A stretch of 64,000 nucleotides of DNA, taken from assembly GCA_030267565.1 (NCBI GenBank), contig BRXU01000050.1, forward strand, positions 372,001-436,000, given 5' to 3'. A model generated the notes under the pieces. It did not search any database. It had not been told where the DNA came from and saw only the letters and a list, made by a program, of their open reading frames with translations. Position 1 is the first letter of the stretch. Every line of letters starts with the position of its first letter. The translations under genes and the position numbers were made by a program. The DNA comes from Pleodorina starrii. Taxonomy: Eukaryota > Chlorophyta > Chlorophyceae > Chlamydomonadales > Volvocaceae. This document shows, piece by piece, positions 28,380 through 40,751 of the stretch.

Positions 28380-30320
28380 TTCTAGGGGTTTGCCTCAAGT
28401 TTGGCTGTTCCGGGCTGTGTCGCTCGTCGGGCTTGGGCCCGCCGTCACTGTTTGGGCTTCTCCGGCCGCAGCAGTGCCAGGTGCGGTATGCGCCGGTGAC
28501 CGGGAGTTGCCGGCAACTGCTTTTAAGGACGACAGGAGCTGAGGATGGAACTGTGACGCCGTTTACCTTGTGGAAGGCACAATCGGACGCAGTTCTGACT
28601 GCCTGAGCCAAGCTGCAAAGCTCGAAGATGCCGCCAAGAGAGCCTGCCCAGCCGCCATCGCTTCTCACGTTGTCGGCGGTCATGGAGGTTGCCACTCGCA
28701 ATGATGTGTGGGAGGCTCCGCGAGCAGCCAGGCGCAGCCGCGCCACCTACCCCAGCGTCACCCACATGCGCACGAATGGAACCCAGCTTGGTCCACATGC
28801 GCATGGAACATGCGCAGGCGAGCCCGCGACTGCTGGAGGGGCCTCTCCGCCGTCGCGCCAGGGGCCCTTTCTCACGTGCCATACGACGGGTTTCCGGCGC
28901 CCCCGACTCGTCGAAAACCCCAGAACATGCTGTGACACTATCCGCGCAAACATGTCCTTAATACGGTACACACCGGTGAAGCTGAGTGCGTCAGGCTCTG
29001 GCGTTTGCGGCGCTGCGGGCGGCGTAAGGGCGGGGGGAGGGGGGCGAATGGGCATCGGGAAGGAGGAGGCACGTCAGGAAGCCGCCGGGGGCAAAAGCAG
29101 AAAATCTTGAAGGGTTCTGGTCAGTGGCCTGACTTTAGGGAGCGGCAATGTAGGGAACGGTCGCGCGGCCTGGAAGAACGTCGTGTGGTGTCCGCTCGTG
29201 GCAACTGACTGGGCTTGGGGCTTGGGGGAGCGAGGTTGTGTTCGAAGGAGCGCAGTGCGCGCAGACGCCGTTTTTGGTGCCGAAGCTGCCGCTGGTGTCT
29301 AGGGCTGTCTGGGGCGTCTTCGCGGGTCGTCGGTCGCCATGGGTAACCCTTTCCATGACGCAGACGACTGACAAAGTAACATGCATTGTAGCGTGTGATG
29401 ATATGGACATCAGCCTGCTTCCTTCGCGACCCAGCTATGCCGTCCAAGCGTCAGTTGCCGTGGCTAGCTTGACAGATAGAACGCGTCAGACGCCAGCGCA
29501 ACCAGGGTCCAGTAAGACACGGTGGTAGACTCTTATCTTAGCGGTTGATTGTATTCGGAACGTTGCGTTTCAGAGGATTGTCTGTAAATCACACGACTGA
29601 AGACTTCCCTGTCCGGTAATTTTGCGACGCTTTGTCTGGAATCCATCCATGGCTCTAACAACCAGTCCCAATGTATTACAGCTTTTATTCTGTTTTGTTA
29701 CTTGCATTTATTACTTCACATCTCATACAGCTATGCCCGCGGCACTCCGCGCTCACATCGGAAGTAGGTGTAATATGAATATGTGGTTAATCAAGCAATA
29801 ACATGTAACATTTGACATTAAATATTGCACCAGCACGGTGTGAGACTATCTGTTTACTTTTTGGACACACTGTCATCCTAACACGCAGAGGCCACAAGCT
29901 TGACGCCGATCGCGTGATAACATGGGGGTTTCTGAAGCCAGGTTATAGAGAAAATATTCAAAAGATTAGATCTGGGCATTCCTAATGAGCAGGACCCAAG
30001 AAATCCAAATCCCTGGCCCTGCCCGTTTAAGGCTCTTCTGGCGGCCGTACATGGTGCCAATGCCATTAAGGACGCTTTATCCTTATCCGCGAAGTAATGG
30101 CTATATCTTTCCTTACCATATATGGACCCATATGCAGAATTGTTGAGCTCTTGACACTGTGCGCCTGTATTAATATTTCCAAGGCCTCGATTTCTTACAT
30201 ACGCACACGCAAGTCTCCCGGTAAGCTTCGCTGCCAGATTGCCGTTGAAATATAATTATGTATTATGGCTGATCCTTTCGTCGTCTCCTCGCCGGTGCAG
30301 AGACCGAGCTTGTTGCAATA
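28380..30320. other. Intergenic stretch, no gene recognised
   Basis: The left half is GC-rich and the right half (29,520-30,320) is markedly AT-richer. Small frames such as 28,628-29,110 show no family features. No splice-consistent gene was found. Confidence 0.4.
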
Positions 30321-30325
30321 AGGGC

Positions 30326-30332
30326 TATATAA
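30326..30332 (+). promoter_or_regulatory. TATA box of paralogue A
   Basis: TATATAA lies 44 bp upstream of the ATG at 30,376. This agrees with a core promoter and a very short 5' leader. Confidence 0.55.
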
Positions 30333-30375
30333 CCTCTCTAGCCCGCAGACGTCCTCCGCACCATCAATTTATATA

Positions 30376-31444
30376 ATGATGATTCCAAATAGCTGCCTGG
30401 AGGTCTATTCCTGGTCCGGTGACGCCTCGCAGCTTGAGCAGGTGCGGCCGCGAGAGAGAACGGGCACGTGGTAGGTTTGTGAAATCCCTGTTCTCCTTCA
30501 TGGTATACTCCAGTACAAAGCTATATTGATCTGAGTCCTGCATTTGTTGCGCTGGTATGGTACTTTTGAAGCCACAAACGCGACCATAGTTGCGCATCTG
30601 ACCAGGTGTTGGGAAACGAGTTTGCTGCCAACCCAACCCAATACGTAATGACAAGCGATATTAATTTTGACTCTTACGGACGCTAATTCCCACAGGAGCG
30701 CGAATTCCATTATGTCAACCCTCCTCGCATCATCGCACCGGCTGCCGACATAATTCGCAGCCCCGCCCCCTCCCGCAAGCGCTACTACGTACTGGAGCCG
30801 CTAGGCGTGTGGGTCAAGCGCGGGAGGTTCGGCAGCAGCACCTCCGTCGGCCCTCTCGACGACGAAGCTGCACCCTCCCCGCCCGCGCCCGCCGACGCCC
30901 CTTACGCTTCCGCCGCACCCGCCGCACCCGTCGCCTGTGCAACCGCCGCCTCCACCGCCACTGCCGCCCCAAGCCCAGGCTCCCGCATCAGCGAGGCCGA
31001 TTTCCAAGCCGCTGCATGCCATCAGCCCAGCCCTCAGCGATCCTCCTCCGGCCTTGTTCCGGCAACTCCAGCGGCCGCCATCTCTTCCGAGCCGCCGCTG
31101 TCACCAGCCGCAGGCACATGCACCCACGCGCACCCCGCCGTCTACGCGCCCTCACCTGTCTTCGCCGACGCCCCGCCGCCGCCCCAGCCCATGCCCGCGG
31201 CGATTCACCGCAGGCCCTCACTGCCTCTGCAGTCGCCGGCCCTGCACCCGTCGGCGCTCGCCCCCCATGATGCTCCAGGGGGTGCCGGCCGTTGCAGCAG
31301 CAGCAGCGGCAGCTGCGGCTGCTGCCTCCCGGCCGCGCGTGGCTCCTCGCCTGCGCAGTGGCACCGCCGTACGGCCCCGGCGGCATTCGCCATGGGCTTT
31401 GTTGATCCGATGGTCCTGATGGGCCAGTCGGACATATCAACCTC

Positions 31445-31475
<31 letters not shown>

Positions 31476-32441
31476 ACCGTCGCCACTGCCGCCGGCAGCT
31501 GCATGTCTGCTGTACCGCGATCGTCGCTGCCGGCGCAGGGCTGGCAGTCACCACCGTCCTCATCGCTGTCGGTCGACGGCGCCGGCGGCTGCAGCCCAAT
31601 GGCCACCGGCTATCCGCCGGCGCCGCCGCTGTGTTCGCCGCCTCCGCCTCCGCCATTGCAGTACTCCCAGGCTGCCACGATGCGGCTGGTGACGACGATG
31701 GAGCCATCGACGACGGGGGCCATGACCGCACCAATTTCAGGCCCAGTGCAGCTTCCGGGCGCTGCGCCGATGATGTGTTGGCCGGGACTGCCACCGGTGC
31801 CGACGATGCCGCCGCTGGGGCCGCTGGCGAGGCCCGCACCGGGGCCCGGGCATGTCCCGAGGCCGGCGCCGGCGATGCCCAGGCCCGGGGCAGAGCCGGC
31901 GATGCCTTCAGGGCCGAGGATACACGGGCCGCCGCCGGTCATGTGGGGCCATGCGCCGGTTCCCGCGCCGGTACCGGTTCCGCTGCTGCCGGCGGCGCCT
32001 CCGCCGATGGCGCCCCTGATCATGCTGCCTGCGCGGAAGCCGGAGCTTTCCTTGGTGCGCCTGGTGCCGCCGCAAGGCGTGCAGGTGCAGCAGGCGCAAG
32101 AACCGCGGGAGCCGCCGCCGCCCCAACAGCAGGAGCAGCAGCAGCAGCCGCAGCCGCAGCAGCGGACGTCCGTCACGCAGGCTTGCGACGCCAGCAGCAG
32201 CTTTTGCTACGCGCCGCCGCCCGACATTGCCGCAGGTCGCGCCTCTGGCGGCGGCGCCTGCGCGTCACCTGACCCGTGCGTCCCGAGCCGCGGGCCCCGC
32301 ATGTCGGAATGCGACGTATTCAGCGATGGCGCGGGCGACGTCGGTGGCAACGGCGATGATGACGGCGTGCTGCCTTCGCTCGAGGCGCTGCTGTGTCTGG
32401 ACGCCCTGTCTCTGCCGCTGGGTGCTTGCGACGCGATCTAG
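30376..32441 (+). CDS. Paralogue A of an unrecognised Q/P/A-rich protein family, two exons, 603 aa
   Basis: Exon 1 is 30376-30441 (22 codons, ending DASQLEQ) with donor GTGCGG. Exon 2 is 30696-32441 after acceptor ttcccacag, in phase 0. Residues 1-65 carry the family module: LEVYSW near 8-13, PPRIIAPAAD near 31-40 and RKRYYVLEPLGVWVKRG at 49-65. The remainder is low-complexity Ala/Pro/Ser with a His/Thr-rich part, Met/Pro repeats and Gln tracts near residue 470. It ends in an acidic segment (SDGAGD...GNGDDDGV) and a short hydrophobic tail (LEALLCLDALSLPLG). No catalytic domain, signal peptide or membrane segment is evident. A disordered regulatory protein is possible, but no function is assigned. 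The exon pair is supported by the same structure in copies B and D. Confidence 0.75.
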
Positions 32442-35400
32442 CTAGCTAAGCGCGCTACATATTTATAAGCGTGCAGGTGGGGTTGTACTGCGCGAGCCTG
32501 AGCAAAGTACGGCAAATAAGTCAAGTCAAGGCACACCACGCATGCGTGCTTGGGGCAGCACACGTGCGCACCGCAATCCTGGAGCGAGGTCTGATGGAAC
32601 GTGTACGGTATGTGAGGGGAAAGTAAGGCAGGCAGGCGGGCAGGGGCTCAGATGGCAGGGAGGGAGTTGTGGTGCTGTTGAGAAATGAAGATTGATGAGA
32701 GGCGGTATGTATCATTATTGTGGCTTTGGGGGACAGGCCGGACGGCTGGATGGCTGGGCTTCGCCGCCGGTTAGCGGGTTGGTTACGCTTGGGGGTGCGA
32801 GTCGTGTTGATGCTTTGGGGTTGTGCAATGCGGTGCTTGTGTGTCGTTGTGTTTGCGGCAGGGCGGCCGCGGCAGGGCGGGCGAGCAGGGCGCCTTGGGC
32901 TGGGCGTGTGCGTGTGTGTGTCGGCGCGTTGTGTGTTGCTGCATCTCGCTGCTGTCGTCTCGCTAGCTGTGTGGCGGATGCGCGGTTTTTTGAGGCTTTC
33001 GTATTGGGCTCCCGCAATCTTCAACCACGCAGCACCTCGAACGATAAATTCATTCCATGCGCTACACAAGTACTCTCTTCAGGAATTTGCATCGTCTTCA
33101 GGAATTTGCGCCGGGCGCGCGCCACGTTCCTGTCCTCCACTTATTATTTGGAGGCCGAAGCGTGGACGAGCTAGTTACCCGGCTTTGACCCAGCACGCAC
33201 GCACGCACACTGTCTTCATCGGCTGTGGGCGAGCGAGTCGCGTGCGTCGCGCGCAGCATTCCATAAACATACAGGGCACTGGCGGGTGGCACTTGCCGTA
33301 CGTACGAACAAGGCCATGACAAGATAAGGACCCAGAATGCGCGCGCGTGTATGTGTATGTATGCGTGTGCGTGCATGCGTGTGTTTTGCCAGCGTGCAGA
33401 ATGACTCTGACGATGACTGATGATGATGATGCAGCAGCAGGGCTACCGGTAGTTCCCCGAGAATGAGCTCATTTGCGAATGTGCAAGCGGATGGGTGGGG
33501 TACCGTAGTTTATTTTCATAGCAGGGACTACTCGCGGGCCGGGCCGGGCCGGGTGGGGAGACCGGGGGGAGGCCAGGCGGCAGCAAAGGCCGCCTGAGTG
33601 GAGGATGGTACGACAATACGGCATGCGGTGCATGAAGGGTGTAAGGGTTTTGTTCCTATAATACTACTAGTAATTTCTTCTTGCGCGGCGCTGCGGGGCC
33701 GGTTGCACGGTGGCTGTTTCCGGCGGGTAGGCACGGCGCCCATGACGGAGATGCACGCGTCATGGGCGCGTGCATGCGGACAATGCAAGGCTTGGCTTGC
33801 CTTTTCTTGCATTTATTACTTTGTCATATCATCGTCACCCCTAAGTTCATTTCTCGCTGGCCGCGATCAGGATTTTGAGCATGACTCGCGAGCCGAGTAT
33901 CGCGAGAGCGCCTACCTGCACAACTTTTTCAATATAGAGAAGGAAGGGTGCACAGTTTTTTTTGCTGCTGAATTACGGCCCATTTCAGGGTTTACGTAGT
34001 TCGCTGGTTTGCTGGCCTGCCTGTTCCTCAAGTGTCTCTTTTCCTTCATAATTTGCTTTCCTTCCGGTTCTGGTTCCGTGCCATTTCGGCTGGCTTGCTC
34101 CTGTCTCGCCCCCGTTCTGTTGCATGCCTGTAGCTTCCCGCCCCATTGCGGCGGCACACCCATAATAACTTGCCGCATAAATTCCGGATTGAAGGGATGG
34201 ACTCAAGAGGAGAGCGGGCGTGTGAGATGCCAACGTGGGCGTCGGTCGGGGTCAGTGCCTTTGCGATGCGGTAACAGGCCACGGCGGCGGAGGGGAGGCC
34301 TGGCTACCACGCAGGGTCCTTGTGGCTCGTGCGGCGCCGCGCCACGTCGTTAATCGCCGCCCACTTTCGACTCGGGCGTGCTACTCCCGCCACCCCATGA
34401 GACGGGGAAGAGGAGGGGCAGGAGGCAGGCAGATCCGGGCGAGGCTGACGGCTTGCGCAAAACATGAATGTTCAGCCCGCGGGCTGGTGTTCGTTGCGGT
34501 GGTGGGGTGGGTCGGAATGTCTTAAACGTCCAAACTCTCCTCGCTGTATCGCAGCAGGTGCGTCCGCCTTGCGCCTTCCCTTTCCTGCGCCTGTATGTGT
34601 GCGCGTTTGTATGTTACCCTCCCGCCCGTTGTGTGTGCGCAACGGCGTTTCAGAGAAATCGCCCGTATTATTGCAAGATCGATGCGCTGCCGATCGAGGT
34701 TGGTCGCATCGAGGTTGGACCTCCGTCATACGTGTTCTTGTCGCGTGAGGTCGTGGCTCCCAGGTGGCTGACTGCCCCCAGATGGGAACGCTGTCTCCGA
34801 GGTTGCTTGGTTGGCCATTTGCATACGTGTTCGGAGGCGGCCGCCGACGGCGGGATGTATGGCCGTATGCGTTGTGCGCGTGGTTACTGCTGCGGCTATT
34901 GGATCGGAGGATGGGCTGCCGGCGGCAGTGGTTGGTGGGTGCTGGGGCGCAGCTGCTGCAGGTTTTCGGCGGGCGTTACGAATAATGGTGGGTTGCATGC
35001 GTGCGTGCGCGTTAGCTTGGGAGGTACGGAAGATTACGCAAGAATACGTAAAAATACGTAATAATACGTAATCCGTGCATCCAGCTACTCATCGCCCAAC
35101 ATCGCTGTATGTGCGGTTGCACATCGTATGTCAGAACAGAGCGAAAAGCGAGTTGCGGCGGCGAACTTGATTAATGCGGCCAAACATGTACCTGCGCTTT
35201 TCGCGTGTTGGTTGTCGTGTGGCGTCCAACGGTTCAAGCCGCGGCGGCATGTCTATCTGTCTAGTCGGTGGCGGCGGGAGCTATGCAAATCACGCAATGG
35301 ACCGAGCATGAATGGTATCACCTAAACCTAACATTGCATATTCGTCATACATTTTAGTTTAGTACGTGCGTGAAAGCGAGCTGCCGCGTTTCTTGGTTCC

Positions 35401-36110
35401 CAGTGGCGGCCGTGGCGAATGCTGGCGAATGGAATGTGATGTACTCCGTCGTCCGCGAGCTTTCGTTCCCGCCCTGCGCGTCCGTACAGCAGTGGGCTCG
35501 CTCCAGACCCTCGTCAGGCTAGAGCCAGGCTGCTGTATGTACTCGTGCTTGTTGTGCTGTTGCGTGTGTCTACCTACCTACCTGCCGGTAGCTCATTTTT
35601 TCAATATGCATTTCGGAGATTGGAGATATCCCGGTATACCCGCCGCTGCTGTCGTTTTTGTTCCGTGCTGCAGCTAGCCGCTGGGAGCGAGGGAGGTACT
35701 TGCTGCTGCTGGATTTGCGTCCTTAGGTGGAGGATGGCAAACCGTTGATAGCTTTTTATTTGCTCGCACGTCGCCGCCGGCCGTCTGGTAGGCGGGGCGG
35801 GCGATAGATGTCGAATCGACGTACGTCGAGCACTCCGGTGGCGGCGGGAGCGAGCCAGGTCGGCGACAACGAAAGGTTTCCCGCCGCAATGACAGGCAGA
35901 CGAGGGCTGCCCCGGCGGTGATGCATGTAACTAAATGGGACAGGATGGAATATTACAACCTTTCTGTGGATCCAAATCGGTGTATGGGCCCACGTTCCAT
36001 CGCAGGGTGCCTCCCGCTACTCCCACCATCTTCATCAGTAACAGAACAGATTGGATGCCCTCAGGAAGATGCCGCAAGGTTGCCTGCCGTGTATTCTGTC
36101 TCAATGAACC
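32442..36110. other. Intergenic stretch between paralogue A and dispersed repeats, no gene recognised
   Basis: Contains GT-rich and GATG-rich tracts (33,340-33,432) and several frames of 130-200 codons that overlap each other on both strands without domains. TACGTAA-like short repeats (acgtaaaaatacgtaataatacgtaa) occur near 35,045-35,070. Confidence 0.4.
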
Positions 36111-36116
36111 TTATCC

Positions 36117-36220
36117 TTGATGATGATGATGATGTTACAAGCTTCAGTGAGCTCGTACGGCTCAAACGAACCCGAAGGCTCATGAACCGCCTCAGTCACG
36201 CAAAAGGAACCTTATCCTTG
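36117..36220 (+). repeat. Dispersed repeat, uninterrupted copy
   Basis: From gatgatgatgttacaagc through ctcgtacggctcaaacgaac and on to ccgaaggctcatgaaccgcc. The same sequence is split at 55,116-55,175 and 55,553-55,595 (see there). Confidence 0.8.
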
Positions 36221-36783
36221 CGCATTCAGTGAGTTGGCCCGAAGTACAATTTTTCGTACTTCCCTCTCCGGTAGCTGTTATCCAGCTCTTCTCCGGTAAT
36301 TTACATCACCAACCTTTCACCACCGGGCACTGTCGGAACCAACGCAGGTGATGTAGCATGTTGGCCAGCAGCGCACGCGCGTGGACAGCGTCAAACAACT
36401 ATTGCTACATCAATCCCTTCTATCGTTAAACATGAGTTACACATGTAACAAAATGCGGCAGACTTCAATAGACTTCGACGCTGCCCTGTACCGTACCTCA
36501 GGGCGTGTCCTAATTAGACGCATTTTATTCGTCTCGGCCACATAAGTTCAATAAAGCCCACAGTCATCCTGTGTTATTTTTTGCATTTACCGATTTTGGT
36601 TCTAAGAACCAAAAGAGGTTTATGTCCCTAGGTACTGCGTGGGACCCAGTACATGGGACCCAATACAGCAGTAAAAGGCAGTACCGGGAAGGTACGCGCA
36701 ACGCGAAAGGGCTTCGGGCGTGCTCACTGCACACCTCCGACTGCCTATGAGGAGACGGAACAGGAAGAGGAATAGAATGCATA

Positions 36784-37140
36784 GAAACGGCCGGCCCGGG
36801 CAGGGCTGGGCGACATAATCGCCCTCGTGACGACGGAGAATGAAACGCCCTCCAACGACCACCAGAACGCGACCCCGTCTGAGGAAATAACACACATCGA
36901 AATAAGGGAGATGTTTTCATGCGTGGCCATTGCCATGTCCACTAAGAGCAGACCTTGGACAAGGGCAATGATAGTTGGGAACGTGCGGGACAGCGAAACG
37001 GGTAGTACTGTTATGTAACGTGTATGCATACAAGAATGGTAACAGAGGGCACACAAACGGCCGGGCAGGGCAGGGCTGGGCGACATCTTGGCCCTCGTGA
37101 CTACCAAAACGGCAACGGCCGCCAACGACCATCACAAGAG
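36784..37140. repeat. Two copies of a ~88-bp repeat, ~270 bp apart
   Basis: 36,784-36,870 and 37,053-37,140 share AAACGGCCGG, GGGCAGGGCTGGGCGACAT, GCCCTCGTGAC and CCAACGACCA. On the minus strand both read VVTRA.MSPSPA, so the ancestor could have been coding on that strand. No gene model was found. Confidence 0.75.
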
Positions 37141-37435
37141 CACAGCACGTTCCAGTATCGCAACACCATAAGTGCGTCCGCGAACTGTCACTGGCCAACC
37201 TCTTCGGCCGCGGCAAACGTGAAATAATGCAAAATACCTAGATAGGATAGGCCGTCATGGCTGAAAACGGACGGGCGCGGACCTCCGCGCCCCAACGACT
37301 GTTGTAAACTACGGGATGGCAGCCAGTAGTTTACAACAACGACGTTCAAATGGACAGGCGACAGTTCGGCAACTCGCTCACAGCCACATCGGCCCCAGGC
37401 TGAGAGATAATATATTGACACCGAGGAGTTGAAGG

Positions 37436-40110
37436 GATGGCTTCCGGCGGGCGCCCAGCTCTTCCTCGACGGAGCAGGACTTCGTCACATTCGAAATCAC
37501 TTAACCGCCCGGCTCCGGCCCCGCGGACATACACTCCCAGCTGTTTGGGCCGCTTGGCAAGGCCCTCACGGGCACACTACACGTGTTGGTACAGCCTGAG
37601 GAGGCTGGGCCCGCGCTTGGGCCGCGGACGGATCAGCACGTGCCCCCAACGGAAGCTCCCCAGCAGCACCACACGCAGTACAAGAGACCAGTGTTCTGCT
37701 CCGGAAAGGCGGGCTGGCACAGCTCTCCACCTCGCCAGCAGTCAAGCGGGGACGCCTTCAGCTGGGACCAGTCCGACTCCTACCCAGCGACCCGGCAGTG
37801 GAAGTGCAGCTGCCCATCACAAATCTGCACAAGATAGAGCGCCCCGTGTGGGAAATCAAGGGCGTTCACGTCAGCCTAGATCCTTGCGCCATCCCCGAGT
37901 TCCTCGCGATGTCCTCGTCCACCCCGCGGCGCACATGAGACAAGACGGGGTTCCAGAAGCCGGCGCCTCACCTGGACATACAGGCTCACGCCCAAAGATC
38001 GGGGGGGGGGCATTCACTATGCCTTGCAAACGGCCGCCACGGACGGAGCTGGCGCGCCAGATGCAGCAGCTGCAGCAGTTGCAATAGCAACACCAAGCCG
38101 CCCAGACCGCAGCTGCCCCGGCCCAGCCAGGCCCCTCGAGCGGGGTGCCGCCACCGTAAGCAGCGGCCGTACAGCGGACCAGATAGATGGGGCCCGGAGC
38201 CCGAGGTGGGAGCAAGAATACAGCACGCACCCATGGGGGCGGGCATCACGCCCGGCATGACCCCACGCATTCCACCCCCACCCACGCCTCTGGCATCAGC
38301 CAACATCACTGCCACTGCAGCCGGAGCAGACACATGGGCCGCCATAGCGGCCGCGGCACACAGGCTCCCCAACTCCATGTGGGCAAACCAGGCAGCTGCT
38401 GCAGCCAGGGCCCCACCGGTCACCGTGACTGTAAGTAGTACAACGACTTACCCCCAGCAGGCCCTGCCGCCGCAGCAGGCCCCACCGCCACCGCGGACAC
38501 AGCCGCCACTGCGGGCGCCATCCCTGCCTCGGGCCCCGCCATCGAGGCAGGCCCCACCCACCAGCCCCACAGCTGCAGGCCCAGCCACCGGTGCAGGCCC
38601 AAATGCAACGGCTGCCGACCCCGCCGCCGCCGCAGGCCCAGCCACGGATACAAACCCCACCACCGTCACCGACTTAACAGCAGCAGCTGCCATCGGCCCC
38701 ACAGCCGGACCCCACGATGGTGGCAACCCAACAGGGTTGCAGGTACAGGCGACTCCATGCATGGCGACGAAACAGGACACCGACACCTGGATGGAGGCGG
38801 CCACCGCGTACGTCCACATCAGCGGTGCGGTGGCAGCAGTACCGCAGGAGCGAGAGCTATCGGCCGCCGCAGCCGCTACAGCCCCCGCTTTCTGGTCCAA
38901 GTCAGGTCTTATGGGGGCAGGCAGCAGGCGAAAGGCTACCGGGGGCAAAGCCAGGCAGCGGCCGCAGCAGGAGCGCACACAGCCCGACCAGGGCGCAGCA
39001 GGCCCCGAGTCAAGCATCTGTCCGAAGAGGAGCGAGCCGAGCGGAACAAGGCGCAAAGAAAAAAAGGCCCTGGAGGCCCGCAGGAGGAACATGGAGGAGC
39101 GGAGGGCTCAGCAGGCAGCAGAGGAGGCCACGGCGCAGTTAACCGCAATGCTGGCGACCGGCAGCCAGGCCAAGCCTTCGGACGGATCACAGATCCCCAG
39201 CCTGCAGCTGCAGGTGGCGGGTGCAGACTCCTCCACCGTCAAACCCTACACCCAGCACGAAGTTGCCCAACGAGGCCGGCAGCAGCTGAGCCTTCCGCTC
39301 CTCGGGCCAGCATCAAGGAAGAACTGTCCCTCCACCACCCTCCAGGGAGCAGCCTGACACGCGTGGGCCCGTGAGCACCTCGACCCAGCCACGACCCCAG
39401 CCCCACTGCAGGACACGGACGACACCCTGGCTTGCAGCTCTGGGGGGCCTGCATAACGATATCGGCCCGGCCTGGCTGGAGGCAGCAGCCTGTATGGTGG
39501 AGACCCAGTTACGGCAGCAGCGGCGGCAGCAGGTGGAGGCGGAAGGCCCCCAGCAGCAGCAACTGCAACCGCCGGCACTGCCACCGCCAGACTGCGTGCA
39601 GGTGATGGCCATGATCGTCGGGCGACTGGGCGACTGCGCCTTCCCGGGGGAATGGATGCAGTGCCACTTCGCCGCCTGACGGTCAGCCAGGCGACACAAC
39701 TGAAGGACGGGCCTGCCAGCGAGCGGCGAGTGGGTCTGATCACCGAGTTTGCGAGTTTGTGCGGGAGGCCCTGAGCACGCCGGAGAACCCGGCGTTGCCC
39801 GACCTCGCCACCGTCCTCAGCCGCTTACGGGCAACCCAGGCACGCCTGTGGCTTGAAGTGCGCTGGGAGAATGACAACATGGAGAGCACGTGGCGCCTTG
39901 CGGTGGACGGTGTGCCCCTGCCCGGCAACACGCACCCGGCCAACACGCACCTGGCCCTAAGCCGTGCGGGTGCGAGTGATATTGGGGTTGGGGGCGTCAC
40001 CTTTCTGATCTGGGAAAGGGGTCGGCACTGGGAGAGGGCGTTCTCACCTTTGCATGGGCACTGGGTCTTTACGGCTTTCCTTGGGGCGTGGTGCTGGGCA
40101 GCAGTGTACA
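37436..40110 (+). pseudogene. Decayed coding region, possibly transposon-derived
   Basis: Protein-like strings run in shifting plus-strand frames. They include SQLFGPLGKALTGTLHVLV (about 37,530), PVWEIKGVHVSLDPCAIPEFL (about 37,840-37,905), a 383-codon Ala/Pro-rich frame (38,206-39,357) with a charged coiled-coil-like part (KKALEARRRNMEERRAQQAA), WLAALGGLHNDIGPAWLEAAA (about 39,430-39,490) and LATVLSRL, ARLWLEVRWENDN, TWRLAVDGVPLPGN (about 39,800-39,940). Stops and frame changes separate them. No reverse transcriptase, integrase or transposase motif is visible. It may be the remains of one gene or the accessory ORF of a mobile element. Alternatively, it is an intron-containing gene whose exons I could not join. 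Confidence 0.45.
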
Positions 40111-40751
40111 GCTGTGGGTTGCGCTTGCTAGCACACCGATGCATGCACGCCAGTCATGCAACACCCCAACGGAGCGTACAGTACACTTGCAATCACGGTG
40201 CTTCCTTCGCCTGCCTCTCCTACTTCCGACTACCGCTCGCCAACTCTGATGGAGCCCGCTTTTTAGCTGCACGTTGTCGCGCGGACGTGGCGGATGTGTT
40301 GGGCCTTGCAAGCTTGCATCCGTGTTTAGGACGTGTTTTTGGAGCCATGCCTTGACCGCACATGAACCTCCTGAATAAAGGGCAACTGACTACCCAGGAC
40401 TACCTACCTCTCCCTATTTCCAATGCCTCGGCTAGTGCGTTGGTTCCACTGGTCCGCTACACACGGCCTGCTTACACCAAAAGCGGGACTGCCGGAGGCC
40501 CTTACTTGTGCATATTTAAGTAACAGGTCGGTACATATAGAAGGTCTGCACCTTGCTCATGCGCGGTCACTGTACTGTCTGTACATCATTGCGGCCATTC
40601 GTAGGTAATGTCTCGAGTATGTGCCGTTTTGACGAGTATGTGCCGTTTTGACATAATGCGTTGGTAATGCACGCCATAAAGGACAGAAGACCTGCGCCGT
40701 GCTAACCTATCCGGGCCGGAATTTCGAAGGCGCCTTGGATACTGAAGCATC

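Noticed and set aside
30988..31839. 283-codon minus-strand ORF
   Set aside because: Antisense of paralogue A; it is open because of GC-rich third positions and has no start or splice context.
34468..35061. 197-codon ORF
   Set aside because: Overlaps other open frames on both strands, contains no domain and has no splice-supported extension.
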